64,000 bases of DNA from Bosea sp. Tri-49 (GCF_003952665.1 NZ_CP017947.1:62001-126000), one strand, 5' to 3'. Counted from the first letter of the stretch, positions 52,297-62,261 are shown. A program made the numbers and translations. Notes: generated by a model not told the origin, from the sequence alone.

Positions 52297-53504
52297 CGGC
52301 GCACGCAGCTGTTCCGGATCTCGCTTCGAGCCTCGCGCGGACTGATTGCCGCCGGTACGAGCGCGCTCGCTTGCTACGTCCAAGCTGGGCGGAGCTCGAT
52401 TTGGGCGCACTGAGCCGGAATGTCGCGGCAGCGCGCAAACGGGTCGGCCCGGATGTCCGCATCTATTTCGTCTGCAAGGGCGATGGTTTCGGCTTCGGAG
52501 CCGCGGCGGTCGCGAAGGCTGCGGAACGGGCGGGCGTCGATGGCTTCTGCGCAGGCAGCCCGGATGAGGTCGTTTCGATCCGCAGCACCGGCACGACGCT
52601 GCCGGTCCTGCTGTTCGCCTCCACCAGCCCGGCCGACCTGCCGGCTGCAGCTCGGCTCGGTGCCACGGTGACGGTCCAGAGCATCGCCGATGCCGAGGCG
52701 GTGATCGCCGCGGGCGAGGCGATCGAGGTCTTCGTCGAAGTCGATTGCGGTCTTGGCCGCTATGGCTTGCGCCGCGAGCAATGGCCCGGCGTGCTGCAGC
52801 GCCTTCGTGCCGCTGGTCATGTCGCGGTTCGGGGCCTGTACTCGCATTTAAGCGCGCCGGACGATCCCGCAACGAGCAGGGATCAGGCCGCACTCTTCCG
52901 GCAGGCGGCAGCCGATGCCGCCGCGGCCGGGCATGACGACCTCACCCTCATACTGGCCTCGAGCCGCGTGGTGCTGGCCTATCCCGACATGCTCTTCAAC
53001 GCGGTCGATCCCGGGCGGCTGATCTATGGCGGAGGGCTCGACGAGAACTGGATGGAGATCGGCGCCCTCTCGCCTTTGCTCAAGGCCGTGAAATCCCGGA
53101 TCATCCAGATTCAGGAGCACCCGCCCGGCACCGTGCTGGGTATCGGCTATGGCGCGCCGATCGCCATCGAGCGGGGCATGCGCACGGCGGTCGCGCCCAT
53201 CGGCTTCTGGGACGGGCTGAACCATATCCCGCCGCTGGGCGAAGTCCTGATCCGTGGCCGGCGCTGTCCCGTGCTCGGGCGCCGCACTTTCCAGCATTCT
53301 GTCCTCGATGTGACTGCGCTCGGCGATGTCGCGCTCGGTGACGAAGTGGTCGTCCTCGGCCGGCAGGGACAGGAGGAGATCTCGATCCACGATCTCGCCA
53401 GGGCGGTCGGCATTCCCGTCATCGAGCTGGTTCCCCGGCTCGCACGGTGCCTGCCGCACGTGTATGTCGATCAGGCGCTGGCAGAGGACGGTTCGGGTGA
53501 ATGA
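52293..53504 (+). CDS. divergent alanine-racemase-family PLP enzyme
   Basis: Encodes 403 residues from the ATG at 52293 (AAGGAG upstream, ATGA overlap). The fold type III barrel has WAELDLGALSRNVAAARKRV, the PLP Lys in YFVCKGDGFGFGAAAV, RGLYSHLSAP and DPGRLIYGGG. The second catalytic Tyr is in LGIGYGAPI. The C-terminal beta domain has APIGFWDGL but GRRTFQHSVLDV, where alanine racemase normally has G-R-v-C/s-M-D-Q. That change at the substrate-carboxylate pocket suggests another amino-acid substrate. Its place after hyuAB suggests it racemises the amino acid freed by ring opening. Confidence 0.88.
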   Translation: MTAHAAVPDLASSLARTDCRRYERARLLRPSWAELDLGALSRNVAAARKRVGPDVRIYFVCKGDGFGFGAAAVAKAAERAGVDGFCAGSPDEVVSIRSTGTTLPVLLFASTSPADLPAAARLGATVTVQSIADAEAVIAAGEAIEVFVEVDCGLGRYGLRREQWPGVLQRLRAAGHVAVRGLYSHLSAPDDPATSRDQAALFRQAAADAAAAGHDDLTLILASSRVVLAYPDMLFNAVDPGRLIYGGGLDENWMEIGALSPLLKAVKSRIIQIQEHPPGTVLGIGYGAPIAIERGMRTAVAPIGFWDGLNHIPPLGEVLIRGRRCPVLGRRTFQHSVLDVTALGDVALGDEVVVLGRQGQEEISIHDLARAVGIPVIELVPRLARCLPHVYVDQALAEDGSGE

Positions 53505-54573
53505 GGAAAGGACGGGGCAAGCGACCAGCGAGCCCAGGACCGTCACGATCAAGGATGTCGCCAGCCGGGCGGGTGTCGGCCTCGGCACCGTCTCGCGCGT
53601 CCTCAACGGAAACGAGAACGTCGCGCCCCAGTTGCGCGACCAGGTCTTCAGAGCCGTTCAGGAACTCGGCTACCGTCCCAATTCGGTCGCCCGCTCCATG
53701 CGGCTCGGCAAGAGCCACGCCGTCGGCTGCCTCGTCACGGATATCCGGCAGCCGATCGCGGCCGAAATGATCGCAGCGGCGGAGACGACGCTCGGCCGGG
53801 CCGGCTATACCCTGATCGTCGCGAGCACCCATTTCGACAATCGCCGAGAGGCCGAGCTTCTGTCGTTGATGCAGAACCGCGTCGTCGACGGCATGCTCCT
53901 GACGGTCAATCGCGACAACGACCCGGATGTCACGCAGCTGCTCGCCGCGATCAACATCCCCATGGTGCTGTGGGAACGCAGCCCGGGCGGGGGCTTCGAC
54001 ACCGTTCTGACCGAGCATCGGCACGGCGCCCGCAGTGCGGCCGCGCATCTCCTGGACCTTGGGCACCGTGAGATAGTGCTCGTTGCCGGTCACCTCGACA
54101 CCTGGGTCGGCCGGGAGCAGAAGGCGGGCCTTGATGCCGCGTTCGCAGACCGGGGGCTGGAGCAGACCGCAGGTCTCGTCTTCGAGGTTGGCGCGTTCAA
54201 GGCGCGCGAGCTGGAGGCGTTATGCCGCCGGGAACGGCCGATCACGGCCATCATCGCCAATATCGACGAAATCCCCGGCATCCTGCGCTTCTGCGCGAAG
54301 CGCGGCCTGGTTCTGCCACGCGACCTGTCGATCGTTTCGATCGGTGACGCCAGCATTCTGGAGGTCATGACGCCTTCGATCACGGCCGTGCGCGGCAATG
54401 GCACGAAAGTGGCCCAGCTCGCGGCCACTCTTCTGCTGAAGAAAATGTCCGACAAGCAGCCCGAGATCGCGCCGGAGCGCCTGACCGTCGGGATGCAACT
54501 CAAGGTCCGGCGTTCCACCGCACCCTTGAACAAGGGTGGCGGGCATGGCTTGCGCAGCCAGGACCGTGCCTGA
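53497..54573 (+). CDS. LacI-family repressor of the catabolic operon
   Basis: Encodes 358 residues from a GTG at 53497 that overlaps the racemase stop by 8 bases; GAGGACGG lies upstream. The HTH is VTIKDVASRAGVGLGTVSRV, LNGNENVAPQLRDQVFRAVQ, ELGYRPNSVARSMRLGKSHA, including the hinge helix. A periplasmic-binding-protein-like effector domain follows. It is encoded inside the operon, and the two GAAACGTTTC boxes at 42886-42917 are the obvious target, giving negative feedback. The inducer is probably the imported compound or its product. Confidence 0.95.
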   Translation: MNEERTGQATSEPRTVTIKDVASRAGVGLGTVSRVLNGNENVAPQLRDQVFRAVQELGYRPNSVARSMRLGKSHAVGCLVTDIRQPIAAEMIAAAETTLGRAGYTLIVASTHFDNRREAELLSLMQNRVVDGMLLTVNRDNDPDVTQLLAAINIPMVLWERSPGGGFDTVLTEHRHGARSAAAHLLDLGHREIVLVAGHLDTWVGREQKAGLDAAFADRGLEQTAGLVFEVGAFKARELEALCRRERPITAIIANIDEIPGILRFCAKRGLVLPRDLSIVSIGDASILEVMTPSITAVRGNGTKVAQLAATLLLKKMSDKQPEIAPERLTVGMQLKVRRSTAPLNKGGGHGLRSQDRA

Positions 54574-54600
54574 GCTCCGATCGCTCATGATGGGAAGGCC

Positions 54601-55536
54601 ATGATGTCCCTCCATGTCAGAACGCCTGCCTATTACTCATCGGCTCTCTCCCGCGCGAGCGGGTGCAAGGTTTGGCTGAAGCTTGAATCTCTCCAGCCGA
54701 CAGGATCGTTCAAGCTCCGCGGCATCGGCCTTGCGTGCCAGCACTATGCACGGAGCGGGGCCAAACGTTTCGTCAGCTCATCCGGCGGCAATGCCGGGAT
54801 CGCCGCCGCCTATGCCGGGCGTGAGCTTGGTATCCCGGTGACGGTTGTCGTCCCCGAGACGACACCGGCAAGGGCGCGTCGCCTCATCTCCGACATGAGC
54901 GCTGACATCCTGATCCACGGCGCGTCCTGGCAGGAGGCGAACGAGCACGCACTTGCGGTGCTGACGGGCAGCGATGCGTTCATCCACCCTTTCGACGATC
55001 CAGTGGTCTGGAACGGGCATTCGACGATCATCGACGAGGTGGTCGAGGCGGGGTTGCAGCCCGACCTCGTCGTCCTGTCCGTCGGCGGAGGGGGATTACT
55101 CAGCGGCGTCGTCGAAGGCCTGCAGCGTCACAAGCTGGCAACACCTGTTCTTGCCGTGGGGACGACGGGTGCCTCCTGCCTTGCGCAATCGGCTGCCCGG
55201 AACGAACGCGTCGTCCTGCCGGCGATCGACACCATCGCCACCTCGCTCGGCGCCCGCGAGGTGGCGGAGCATGCTTTCGCTCTGTTGTCGAAGCATCGCA
55301 TCGGCTGCGCCGTGGTGTCGGATCTTCAGGCGGTCGATGCTTGCCTGCGCTTCCTCGACGATCATCGTATTCTCGTCGAGCCGGCCTGCGGGGCGAGCAT
55401 CGCCACGATCTACGGGCAGGTGGCGGAACTCGCCGATTTCCGCAACATCCTGGTCATCGTCTGCGGCGGGGCGATAGCGACCGTGGAGCAGCTGATCGCA
55501 TGGCGTGGCAGCCTCGCGTCAGCGAGCGCTTCCTGA
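54601..55536 (+). CDS. serine/threonine dehydratase-like PLP enzyme
   Basis: Encodes 311 residues from the ATG at 54601 (a second ATG follows at once); GGGAAGG is upstream. The PLP Lys is in LQPTGSFKLRGIG, the phosphate/Asn loop is SSGGNAGIAAAYAGRELGIP, and the Gly-rich loop is VLSVGGGGLLSGVVEGL. The C-terminal ILVIVCGGAIAT has Cys where the cofactor N1 contact (Ser/Cys) is expected. The catalytic-domain-only length matches SDH-type serine dehydratases without ACT domains. It probably deaminates a beta-hydroxy or related amino acid to a 2-oxo acid. Confidence 0.9.
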   Translation: MMSLHVRTPAYYSSALSRASGCKVWLKLESLQPTGSFKLRGIGLACQHYARSGAKRFVSSSGGNAGIAAAYAGRELGIPVTVVVPETTPARARRLISDMSADILIHGASWQEANEHALAVLTGSDAFIHPFDDPVVWNGHSTIIDEVVEAGLQPDLVVLSVGGGGLLSGVVEGLQRHKLATPVLAVGTTGASCLAQSAARNERVVLPAIDTIATSLGAREVAEHAFALLSKHRIGCAVVSDLQAVDACLRFLDDHRILVEPACGASIATIYGQVAELADFRNILVIVCGGAIATVEQLIAWRGSLASASAS

Positions 55537-55600
55537 GCTCAGGCCGAAGTTCGCGTACAAACCACAAGGCCTGGTCCCTATCTGACGCAAGGTGATTCCG

Positions 55601-56164
55601 ATGACGGTCGATTTCCAGGGCAGCTTTATTGAGAGGGCGGCCCTCGTCGTCATGCACTACCAGGTCGATGTGTTCGACATCCTGTTCGGCGAGCAGCCAT
55701 CGCCCTTGCTGGATCGTTGCAACGCGTTGATCCGGCGCTGGCGTTCCACCGGCCGGCCGGTGCTCTTCCCGAATTTCTCGTTGGGCGAAGGCTATGAACA
55801 TGCACCGCCGGCGAGCAACCGCCAGATCACCCCTTATCTCCCGAGCGGACGATTTCGAACCGGGCTGCCTGTCGCAGGACTGGCCGTGGAGACAGGAGAC
55901 CTCTTCTACGCATGTCCGCGAGCCAGCGTCTTTCATTGCACGTCGCTCGACGCCGATCTGCGGACACGCGGCGTCAACACGCTCGTCATGGCCGGGATAA
56001 GCACGACTGGCGTTGTCCTTTCGAGCGTCGCCTGGGCCTGCGATGCGGATTACGATCTGCGCCTGGTGGAAGACTGCTGCTACGACCCCGATCAGGACGC
56101 GCATGAGGCCCTGTTTCGCTCAGGCTTCGGAGGGCGCGTGCAGGTGGTGAGCGGGGTGCGTTGA
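55601..56164 (+). CDS. isochorismatase-fold protein without canonical catalytic residues
   Basis: Encodes 187 residues; the ATG at 55601 is chosen because AAGGTGA precedes it, although a GTG at 55592 is possible. Fold landmarks are ALVVMHYQVDVFDILFGEQP, VLFPNFSLGEGYEHAPPAS, and LVMAGISTTGVVLSSVAWAC, then LRLVEDCCYDPDQDAHEALF. In active cysteine hydrolases the motifs are v-D-x-Q and G-x-x-T-x-x-C-V. Here Asp is His (VMHYQ) and the nucleophile Cys is Gly (STTGVVLSS). A Cys-less subgroup of this type is widespread, so the change is a family feature. It is the last gene of the operon. Confidence 0.86.
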   Translation: MTVDFQGSFIERAALVVMHYQVDVFDILFGEQPSPLLDRCNALIRRWRSTGRPVLFPNFSLGEGYEHAPPASNRQITPYLPSGRFRTGLPVAGLAVETGDLFYACPRASVFHCTSLDADLRTRGVNTLVMAGISTTGVVLSSVAWACDADYDLRLVEDCCYDPDQDAHEALFRSGFGGRVQVVSGVR

Positions 56165-56757
56165 TGCCCTGGCTCGGTTTATCGGAGCAGTTTCGGGGCT
56201 TTTGCCAAGTGGTGTTCGGCCTTGGTTATGCCGCAGCGGCGATTGGCAGCAGCGCGTTGAAGTAAGCTTGGGCGTTTGCCGGGCCAAGCCCTGGTGCCGC
56301 TTCAGGAGCTGCATCGTACTGTCAGTGCGTGCCCCTGAATGTTTGCTTTCAGGCGATCGCCTAGAGTCGGCTATTGGCGCACAGCCAACGAATGGCCGTG
56401 ATACAGGTTCGCGGCTGGGTTGGATGGAAATCACACATGGCGCGAACAAGAGCTATCCGTGCGCATCATCGCTATGATCAAAGGATCACCGGCGGTATCG
56501 CGACGATAATCTCAGGGGTGAGTAGCTGCGATCGGTTCCCGGCGAAGCGCGCGCGGCGTTATCGCGGGGAAAATTCGGCCAAACTCCGAAGCCGCGATTG
56601 TCATTGACCTCTTTCGGCAGCCTTCCCATCAGAGCCGATCCGTATCCTAGGTTCGCCAAGGGTCGAGAGCCGCCATCCGATTAGCCTCAATGCCGGCGAT
56701 ACCGGGCTCGACCTTGGTGTGCGCCCAGCAGAGTTTTTGGCTCGCTGTTGGATGAGA
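56165..56757. other. gene-free stretch between two convergent operons
   Basis: About 590 bases with only short Arg/Ser-rich frames that lack ribosome sites and family matches. No clear terminator with a T run was found for either operon. A relic of a mobile element is possible but could not be shown. Confidence 0.45.
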
Positions 56758-57582
56758 TCACTCACCTGAAACCGCTTTCGCCATGACGCGAGCGACCAGG
56801 TCATAGTGGCGCCAGAGTTCGGGATCGATCGGGGCGGGCGCACCGAAATAGCCGTCCGGCGTGACTGCCTTGGCCTCACTGCCGCCCTTGCGCCAGCGAA
56901 CGAGATCGGCCTCGCCGAGCTGCGTCGGGATCAGCTCCGGGAGGACGTCGAAATCGACCAGTGCCGGATAGTAGCGCGCCATTGCTGCGGTCTCGAGCTC
57001 GTCGGCATGGACGCCGAGAATCCCGGTCGTCTTCAACGTGTCCAAGCCGTCCGGGCGCTGCCAAGGCACCCAGAACGGCTCGTTGCCGGAGCAACCCAGC
57101 CGTTCGAACAGGCGCCAGCGCAGCGGCGCATAGAGCCAGCGCGCGCGGCCCGGCCCGCGCTCGAGCTGCTCCAGCATGACCTTGTGCAGCATCCGGTTGT
57201 GCTCGAGGTCGCCATGGTGGCTGACGAAGAGGACGTCACGAAAGCCGTTCTCGCAGAGCGTGTCGACGATGTCGTTGAGCAGCGCCGCCGACACCTCAGG
57301 CCGGGTGCGGAACGTCGCCGGAAACGCCGAGAGCACGTGGTTCACACCCCAGTAGAACGGTGGTGCGATGACGAGCTCGCGGCCGGCTTCCGCAGCATGG
57401 CGCCGTGTCAGCCGGCAAAGCGCGGTCGCGATATGCGCGTCGGTCCCGATCGGCAAATGCGGGCCATGATGCTCCATCACGCCGATCGGCAGGAGCACGC
57501 CCGCCCCACGCTCGGCTGCAGCGGCGATGGCAGGTCCGGTCATCTCGACCATGGTGCCGGCGTAGAGATCCTGCTCGATCAT
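56758..57582 (-). CDS. creatininase-family amidohydrolase
   Basis: Encodes 274 residues with GAGGAC upstream of the ATG. Metal and catalytic motifs are VLLPIGVMEHHGPHLPIGTD (Glu, His, Asp), VLFVSHHGDLEHNRML in place of the usual N-x-H-G-G-N, and GILGVHADELETAAM (His and Glu). The family includes creatinine amidohydrolase, formamidopyrimidine deformylase and mycofactocin MftE. The substrate is unknown. It follows livF by 7 bases and is therefore the last gene of the importer operon, suggesting that it acts on the imported compound. Confidence 0.9.
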   Translation of the reverse strand: MIEQDLYAGTMVEMTGPAIAAAAERGAGVLLPIGVMEHHGPHLPIGTDAHIATALCRLTRRHAAEAGRELVIAPPFYWGVNHVLSAFPATFRTRPEVSAALLNDIVDTLCENGFRDVLFVSHHGDLEHNRMLHKVMLEQLERGPGRARWLYAPLRWRLFERLGCSGNEPFWVPWQRPDGLDTLKTTGILGVHADELETAAMARYYPALVDFDVLPELIPTQLGEADLVRWRKGGSEAKAVTPDGYFGAPAPIDPELWRHYDLVARVMAKAVSGE

Positions 57583-57589
57583 GACGTCC

Positions 57590-58271
<682 letters not shown>

Positions 58272-58282
<11 letters not shown>

Positions 58283-59030
58283 GATCGCCTCGCCGGCCGA
58301 GATAGACTTCCCTGACGCGCGGATCGGCCGAGATCTCGGCTGGAGTGCCTTCGGTGAGGATCTGCCCGGCGACCAGCACCGTGATCCGCTCGGCGAAGCG
58401 GAAGACCAGGCCCATATCGTGCTCGATGAAGACCACGGTCAGGCTGGCGGGCAAGGCGTGGATGCGCTCGAAGATCGCCGCGCTCTCGGCCGCCGGTACG
58501 CCTGCGGCGGGTTCGTCGAGCACGAGCACGCGCGGACGCGCCGCCAAGGCGATCGCGATTTCGAGCAGACGCTGGCTGCCATAAGGCAGCGCCGCGACCG
58601 GCCGCTCTGCCAGCGCCAGCAGATTGACGAAGGCGAGGCAGGAGCGTGCCTCGTCGAGCGCCCCCCGGTCGCTGCGCACGGAGCGCCAAAAGACGGCCGT
58701 CCGGCGGTTCCGCTCGAGCACGGCGAGAAGGACGCTGTCCAGGACCGTGAGGTTGCGGAAGAGCTGATTGATCTGGAAGGTCCGGGCCAGCCCCATATGG
58801 ACGCGCTGCGCCTCCGAATGGCCGGTTGCGTCCTCTCCGGCGATCAGGATGCGGCCGGCAGCCGGTTTCACGCTGCCGGTCAGGGCGTGAACCAGCGTCG
58901 TCTTGCCGGCGCCGTTGGGGCCGATCAGCGCATGGCGCGCACCGGCCCGGATCGAGAGCGAAACGTCGCGCACCGCCTGGAAGGCACCGAAGCGCACGCT
59001 GAGCGCAGCCGTTGCGAGCGCGGCGGTCAT
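58272..59030 (-). CDS. livG: branched-chain amino-acid-type ABC ATPase (LivG-like)
   Basis: Encodes 252 residues from the ATG at 59030, with GGGAGG upstream. Walker A is GPNGAGKTTLVHAL, LivG-specific GLARTFQINQLFRNLTVLDS is present, Walker B is VLVLDEPAAGVPAAE, and the switch His is in VVFIEHDMGLVFRFAERI. The signature region (AALPYGSQRLLEIA) lacks the full LSGGQ form, as is usual for LivG. It overlaps livM by 4 bases. Confidence 0.95.
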
Positions 59031-60013
59031 GCGCGCCTCCCGAACCGGCAGAAGCGCTCGATCAAGCCGCCTATGCCGCCACGTGCCAGAAAGACCGATG
59101 CCATCAGAACGATCCCGAGCCCAAGCTGCCAATAGCGCGGACTGACCGTCGAGAGCGCGTCCTTGACCAGCCCGAAAGCGGCGGCGCCGATGCTGACGCC
59201 GGCGATGTGACCAGTCCCACCCAGCGTCACCACCATGACGATCTCGGCCGAGCGCTCGAAACCGAGCATGTCGAGTGAGGCGAAGCGGCTCGTCTGTGCC
59301 AGAAGCGCGCCGCCGACACCGGCGATGGCTCCGGAGAGCAGGTAGCTCACGGCCAGATGGCGCGCGACCGGCGAGCCGATCGCCGGCATGCGCCGCGGAT
59401 TCTCGCGAATGCCGCGCAGTGCCAATCCGAAGGGAGAGGTCGTCACCCGCCACAGCGCCGCATAGACGAAGGCGAAGACGATCAACGCGTAAAGAAAGGC
59501 TGTCCTGCCCTCGAAGTCGAAGGCGAACAGGCCGAGCAGCGGCGCCACCTCGAAATCCGCGAGCCCGTCGGCGCCGCCGGTGAGATCGCGCATCCGGTTG
59601 GCGGCCTCGTGGATCAGCGAAGCGACGCCGAGCGTGACCAGCAGCCGGGTGAAATCGCTGCCGCGGACCACGATCGGGCTCAGCACCAGCGCCACGAGAG
59701 CCGAGATCGAAGCGCCCGCCATCAGCCCGAACAGCGGGTCGGTGAAGCCCCATCGCGCGAGGATGGCGCTGCCATAGGCTCCGAGGCCGAGAAAGACGGC
59801 ATGGCCGAGCGAGACGATGCCGGCATGGCCCTGCAGCAGGTCGTAGGACAATGCAAAGATCATCAGCACGAGAATCTGCGTCGCCAAGGCAAGATGGTTG
59901 GGAAACAGGAAGTAGCTCGCGATCAGCGCGGCGAAGATGAGCGGCGTGATCGGGTTGAATGACAGCGCTGGCTTCGAAAGGCCGCCATGGCTGATAGGAT
60001 TTAAAGCGCTCAT
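59027..60013 (-). CDS. livM: branched-chain amino-acid-type ABC permease (LivM-like)
   Basis: Encodes 328 residues with about nine membrane segments. Family motifs are ILVLMIFALSYDLLQGHAGI, VSLGHAVFLGLGAYGSAILA, and GIRENPRRMPAIGSPVARHL, followed by GTGHIAGVSIGAAAFGLVKD. It overlaps livH and livG by ATGA junctions. Confidence 0.95.
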   Translation of the reverse strand: MSALNPISHGGLSKPALSFNPITPLIFAALIASYFLFPNHLALATQILVLMIFALSYDLLQGHAGIVSLGHAVFLGLGAYGSAILARWGFTDPLFGLMAGASISALVALVLSPIVVRGSDFTRLLVTLGVASLIHEAANRMRDLTGGADGLADFEVAPLLGLFAFDFEGRTAFLYALIVFAFVYAALWRVTTSPFGLALRGIRENPRRMPAIGSPVARHLAVSYLLSGAIAGVGGALLAQTSRFASLDMLGFERSAEIVMVVTLGGTGHIAGVSIGAAAFGLVKDALSTVSPRYWQLGLGIVLMASVFLARGGIGGLIERFCRFGRRA

Positions 60014-60870
60014 GCCACTCGCCCCTTCAACCCTGCCGGCTTGACCAGCAGTACGGCGACGAGCAGGCCGAAGATCACGAAACCACCGGCCTCGGGCAGG
60101 AGATACTTGAACAGCGCGTCGACCGTACCGAGGCCAAGCGCCGCCAAGAGCGAACCTTCGATCGAGCCGGCTCCGCCGATCGCGACCACCATCAGGAGCA
60201 TGGTCAGGTATTTCAGAGCAAAGGCCGGGTCGAGCCCGAGCATTTCGACGGATAGCGCGCCGCCGAGCCCGGCCAGTGCCGCGCCGAGCCCGAAGGTGAG
60301 CGCGAACAGGCGCTCGACCTGGATGCCGATCCCTTCGGCGGCACGGCGATTGTCGACCGCGGCGCGAATCCTGGCGCCGAACAGCGTGTGCTCGAACAGA
60401 TAAATCAGGGCGATCGCGGTTGCAGCGCCCATGGCGATCAGGAAGAGACGGTAGCTGGTGATCTCGAGCCCGAGCAGGGCAACGCGCCCGGTCAGCCAGG
60501 CCGGCGTCAGGATCCCCTGCTGCTGTGGCCCGAAGATCAGGTTGGCGAGCGCGCCAAGCGCAAAGGCGAGCCCGATCGAGAACAGCACCTGCTCCAGTGC
60601 GCTGCGCCGGTAGAGATAACGGATGGCGGTCCGCTCGATCGCGATGCCGAAGATGCCAACCACGACGAACACCAATGGCAGGGCAAGAAGGAAGGGCAGG
60701 CCGGCTCCGACCACGACCACGGCGAGATAGGCTCCCACCATGGCGAAAGCGCCATGGGCGAGATTGATGAAGCGCATCAGGCCGAGTGTGACCGAGAGGC
60801 CGACTGCGGAGAGGAACAGCAGCATCCCGTAGGCGACGCCGTCGACCAGGACGGCAACGAGGCTAGACAC
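60010..60870 (-). CDS. livH: branched-chain amino-acid-type ABC permease (LivH-like)
   Basis: Encodes 286 residues from a GTG at 60870 (GGGAG 9 bases upstream). Motifs are VLVDGVAYGMLLFLSAVGLS, LGLMRFINLAHGAFAMVGAY and VVAIGGAGSIEGSLLAALGL. It forms the heterodimeric channel with LivM. It follows the binding-protein gene by 26 bases. Confidence 0.95.
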   Translation of the reverse strand: MSSLVAVLVDGVAYGMLLFLSAVGLSVTLGLMRFINLAHGAFAMVGAYLAVVVVGAGLPFLLALPLVFVVVGIFGIAIERTAIRYLYRRSALEQVLFSIGLAFALGALANLIFGPQQQGILTPAWLTGRVALLGLEITSYRLFLIAMGAATAIALIYLFEHTLFGARIRAAVDNRRAAEGIGIQVERLFALTFGLGAALAGLGGALSVEMLGLDPAFALKYLTMLLMVVAIGGAGSIEGSLLAALGLGTVDALFKYLLPEAGGFVIFGLLVAVLLVKPAGLKGRVA

Positions 60871-60896
60871 CTGGATTGACTCCCTTGCCCGCCGGC

Positions 60897-62105
60897 TCAG
60901 CGCGCGGTCTTGCCGGGGTCGACGACGGCCTTGTAGGTCTCGAAAGCCCTATTCTGCCAACGCCCGTCGAGCTTCTCGCCACGGCGAATATAGACGTCCT
61001 GCACCACATCGCGCGTCTGCGGATCGATGGTGATCGTGCCGCGCGGGCTCGTCAGGGTGAGGCCCTTCATCGCCTCGAGCAAGCCGGTGGCATCGGTCTT
61101 GCCACCGGTCTTGGCGACGGCCTTGTAGAGCAGGTCCATCGCATCATAGGCCTGGACCGCGCGGAAGTTCGGGATCGCCTCCGCCCCGGCGACCTCCTTG
61201 TAGGCCTTGATGAAGCGCTCGTTCTCGGCGCTTGCGATGCCTGACTGGTAGTGATGGGCCGAGATCACGCCCTCGAGCCCTTCGCCGATCAACGACAGCG
61301 AGTTGTCTTCGACGACGTCGCCAGTGACCAGCAGCTTGATGCCGGCCCCGGCGAGATTGCGCTCGCGCGCGGCCTTCATGAAGGCCACGGAGACGTCACC
61401 GCCGGGATTGAAGGCGAATAGCGCATCCGGCTTGGCCTCGATGACCCGTTGCAGATAGGGCGCATACTCCATCGAGGTGACGGGCGTGCGGACTTCACCG
61501 ACCACCTGTCCGCCACCGGCGATGAAGGCCTTCTTGAACCAGGTCTCGGCGTCGATGCCCGGCGCAAAGTCGGAGACCATCGTGTAGACGGTCTTGATGC
61601 CGTTCTTCGCCGCCCAGTCGCCGAGCGTCGCCGCCGATTGCGGCAGGGTCCAGGAGACGCGGACGAAATAGGGCGAGCGCTCGGTGATGATCGAGGTCGC
61701 GGCGTTGACGATGATCGCCGGGCGCTTGGCCTCGCCGAGCAGCGAGGCGGCCGACATGGCATTCGGCGTGAAACTGTAGCCGATGATCACATCCGCCTTC
61801 TCGCGCAGGATCAGCTCTTGCGTCAGCCGGCGGGCGAGGTCGCCGGAGCCCGGCCCCTGGTCGTCGCGGGTCACGATCTCCACCGAGCGTCCAGCCACCG
61901 TCTTGCCGTTGAGCTTCTGATAGGCGGCAATGCCCTGCTCATACTGGCGTCCCTCATTGGCGAAGGTGCCCGACAACGGCAGGATGACCCCGACGACCAG
62001 CTTGCCATCGGCGGCAGGGGCCGCTGCCGGCGAAAACCCGGCTGCCAAAGCCAGCCCGAACGTAGCGGCGCGCAGCGCCCAGCCGAAATCCCCGTTCACG
62101 ATCAT
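60897..62105 (-). CDS. ABC transporter substrate-binding protein (Peripla_BP_6)
   Basis: Encodes 402 residues from the ATG at 62105. GGGAG abuts this ATG, so a GTG at 62099, 6 bases further, may be the real start. A signal peptide (about 1-30, LRAATFGLALAAGFSPAAA) is followed by KLVVGVILPLSGTFANEGRQ, YEQGIAAYQKLNGKTVAG, TRDDQGPGSGDLARRLTQEL and FRAVQAYDAMDLLYKAV. It is the periplasmic receptor of the Liv-type importer. Members that serve aromatic acids look the same at this level. It is the first gene of the operon, with candidate GntR sites upstream. Confidence 0.94.
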   Translation of the reverse strand: MIVNGDFGWALRAATFGLALAAGFSPAAAPAADGKLVVGVILPLSGTFANEGRQYEQGIAAYQKLNGKTVAGRSVEIVTRDDQGPGSGDLARRLTQELILREKADVIIGYSFTPNAMSAASLLGEAKRPAIIVNAATSIITERSPYFVRVSWTLPQSAATLGDWAAKNGIKTVYTMVSDFAPGIDAETWFKKAFIAGGGQVVGEVRTPVTSMEYAPYLQRVIEAKPDALFAFNPGGDVSVAFMKAARERNLAGAGIKLLVTGDVVEDNSLSLIGEGLEGVISAHHYQSGIASAENERFIKAYKEVAGAEAIPNFRAVQAYDAMDLLYKAVAKTGGKTDATGLLEAMKGLTLTSPRGTITIDPQTRDVVQDVYIRRGEKLDGRWQNRAFETYKAVVDPGKTAR

Positions 62106-62261
62106 CTCCCGTTTCAGATGCAGCGTTGCCCGCTGCGGACTCACGACCTGCGCTTCACCCGCCCCTCTGGCGGTCGTGCGCGAGCCTGCGGAAATTCCGC
62201 CCCTTGCCCGATTCCGGGACTGCAACGCCGACGAGGCGTCTGGGTGAGCTCAAAGGATCAT

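Noticed and set aside
54760..54775. AAACGTTTCG inside the dehydratase-like gene, resembling the LacI operator
   Set aside because: It lies within coding sequence and is only a partial palindrome, unlike the two perfect phased boxes at 42886-42917.
56165..56757. Possible transposase remnant between the convergent operons
   Set aside because: Short frames on both strands gave no recognisable transposase motif, and no terminal repeats were seen.
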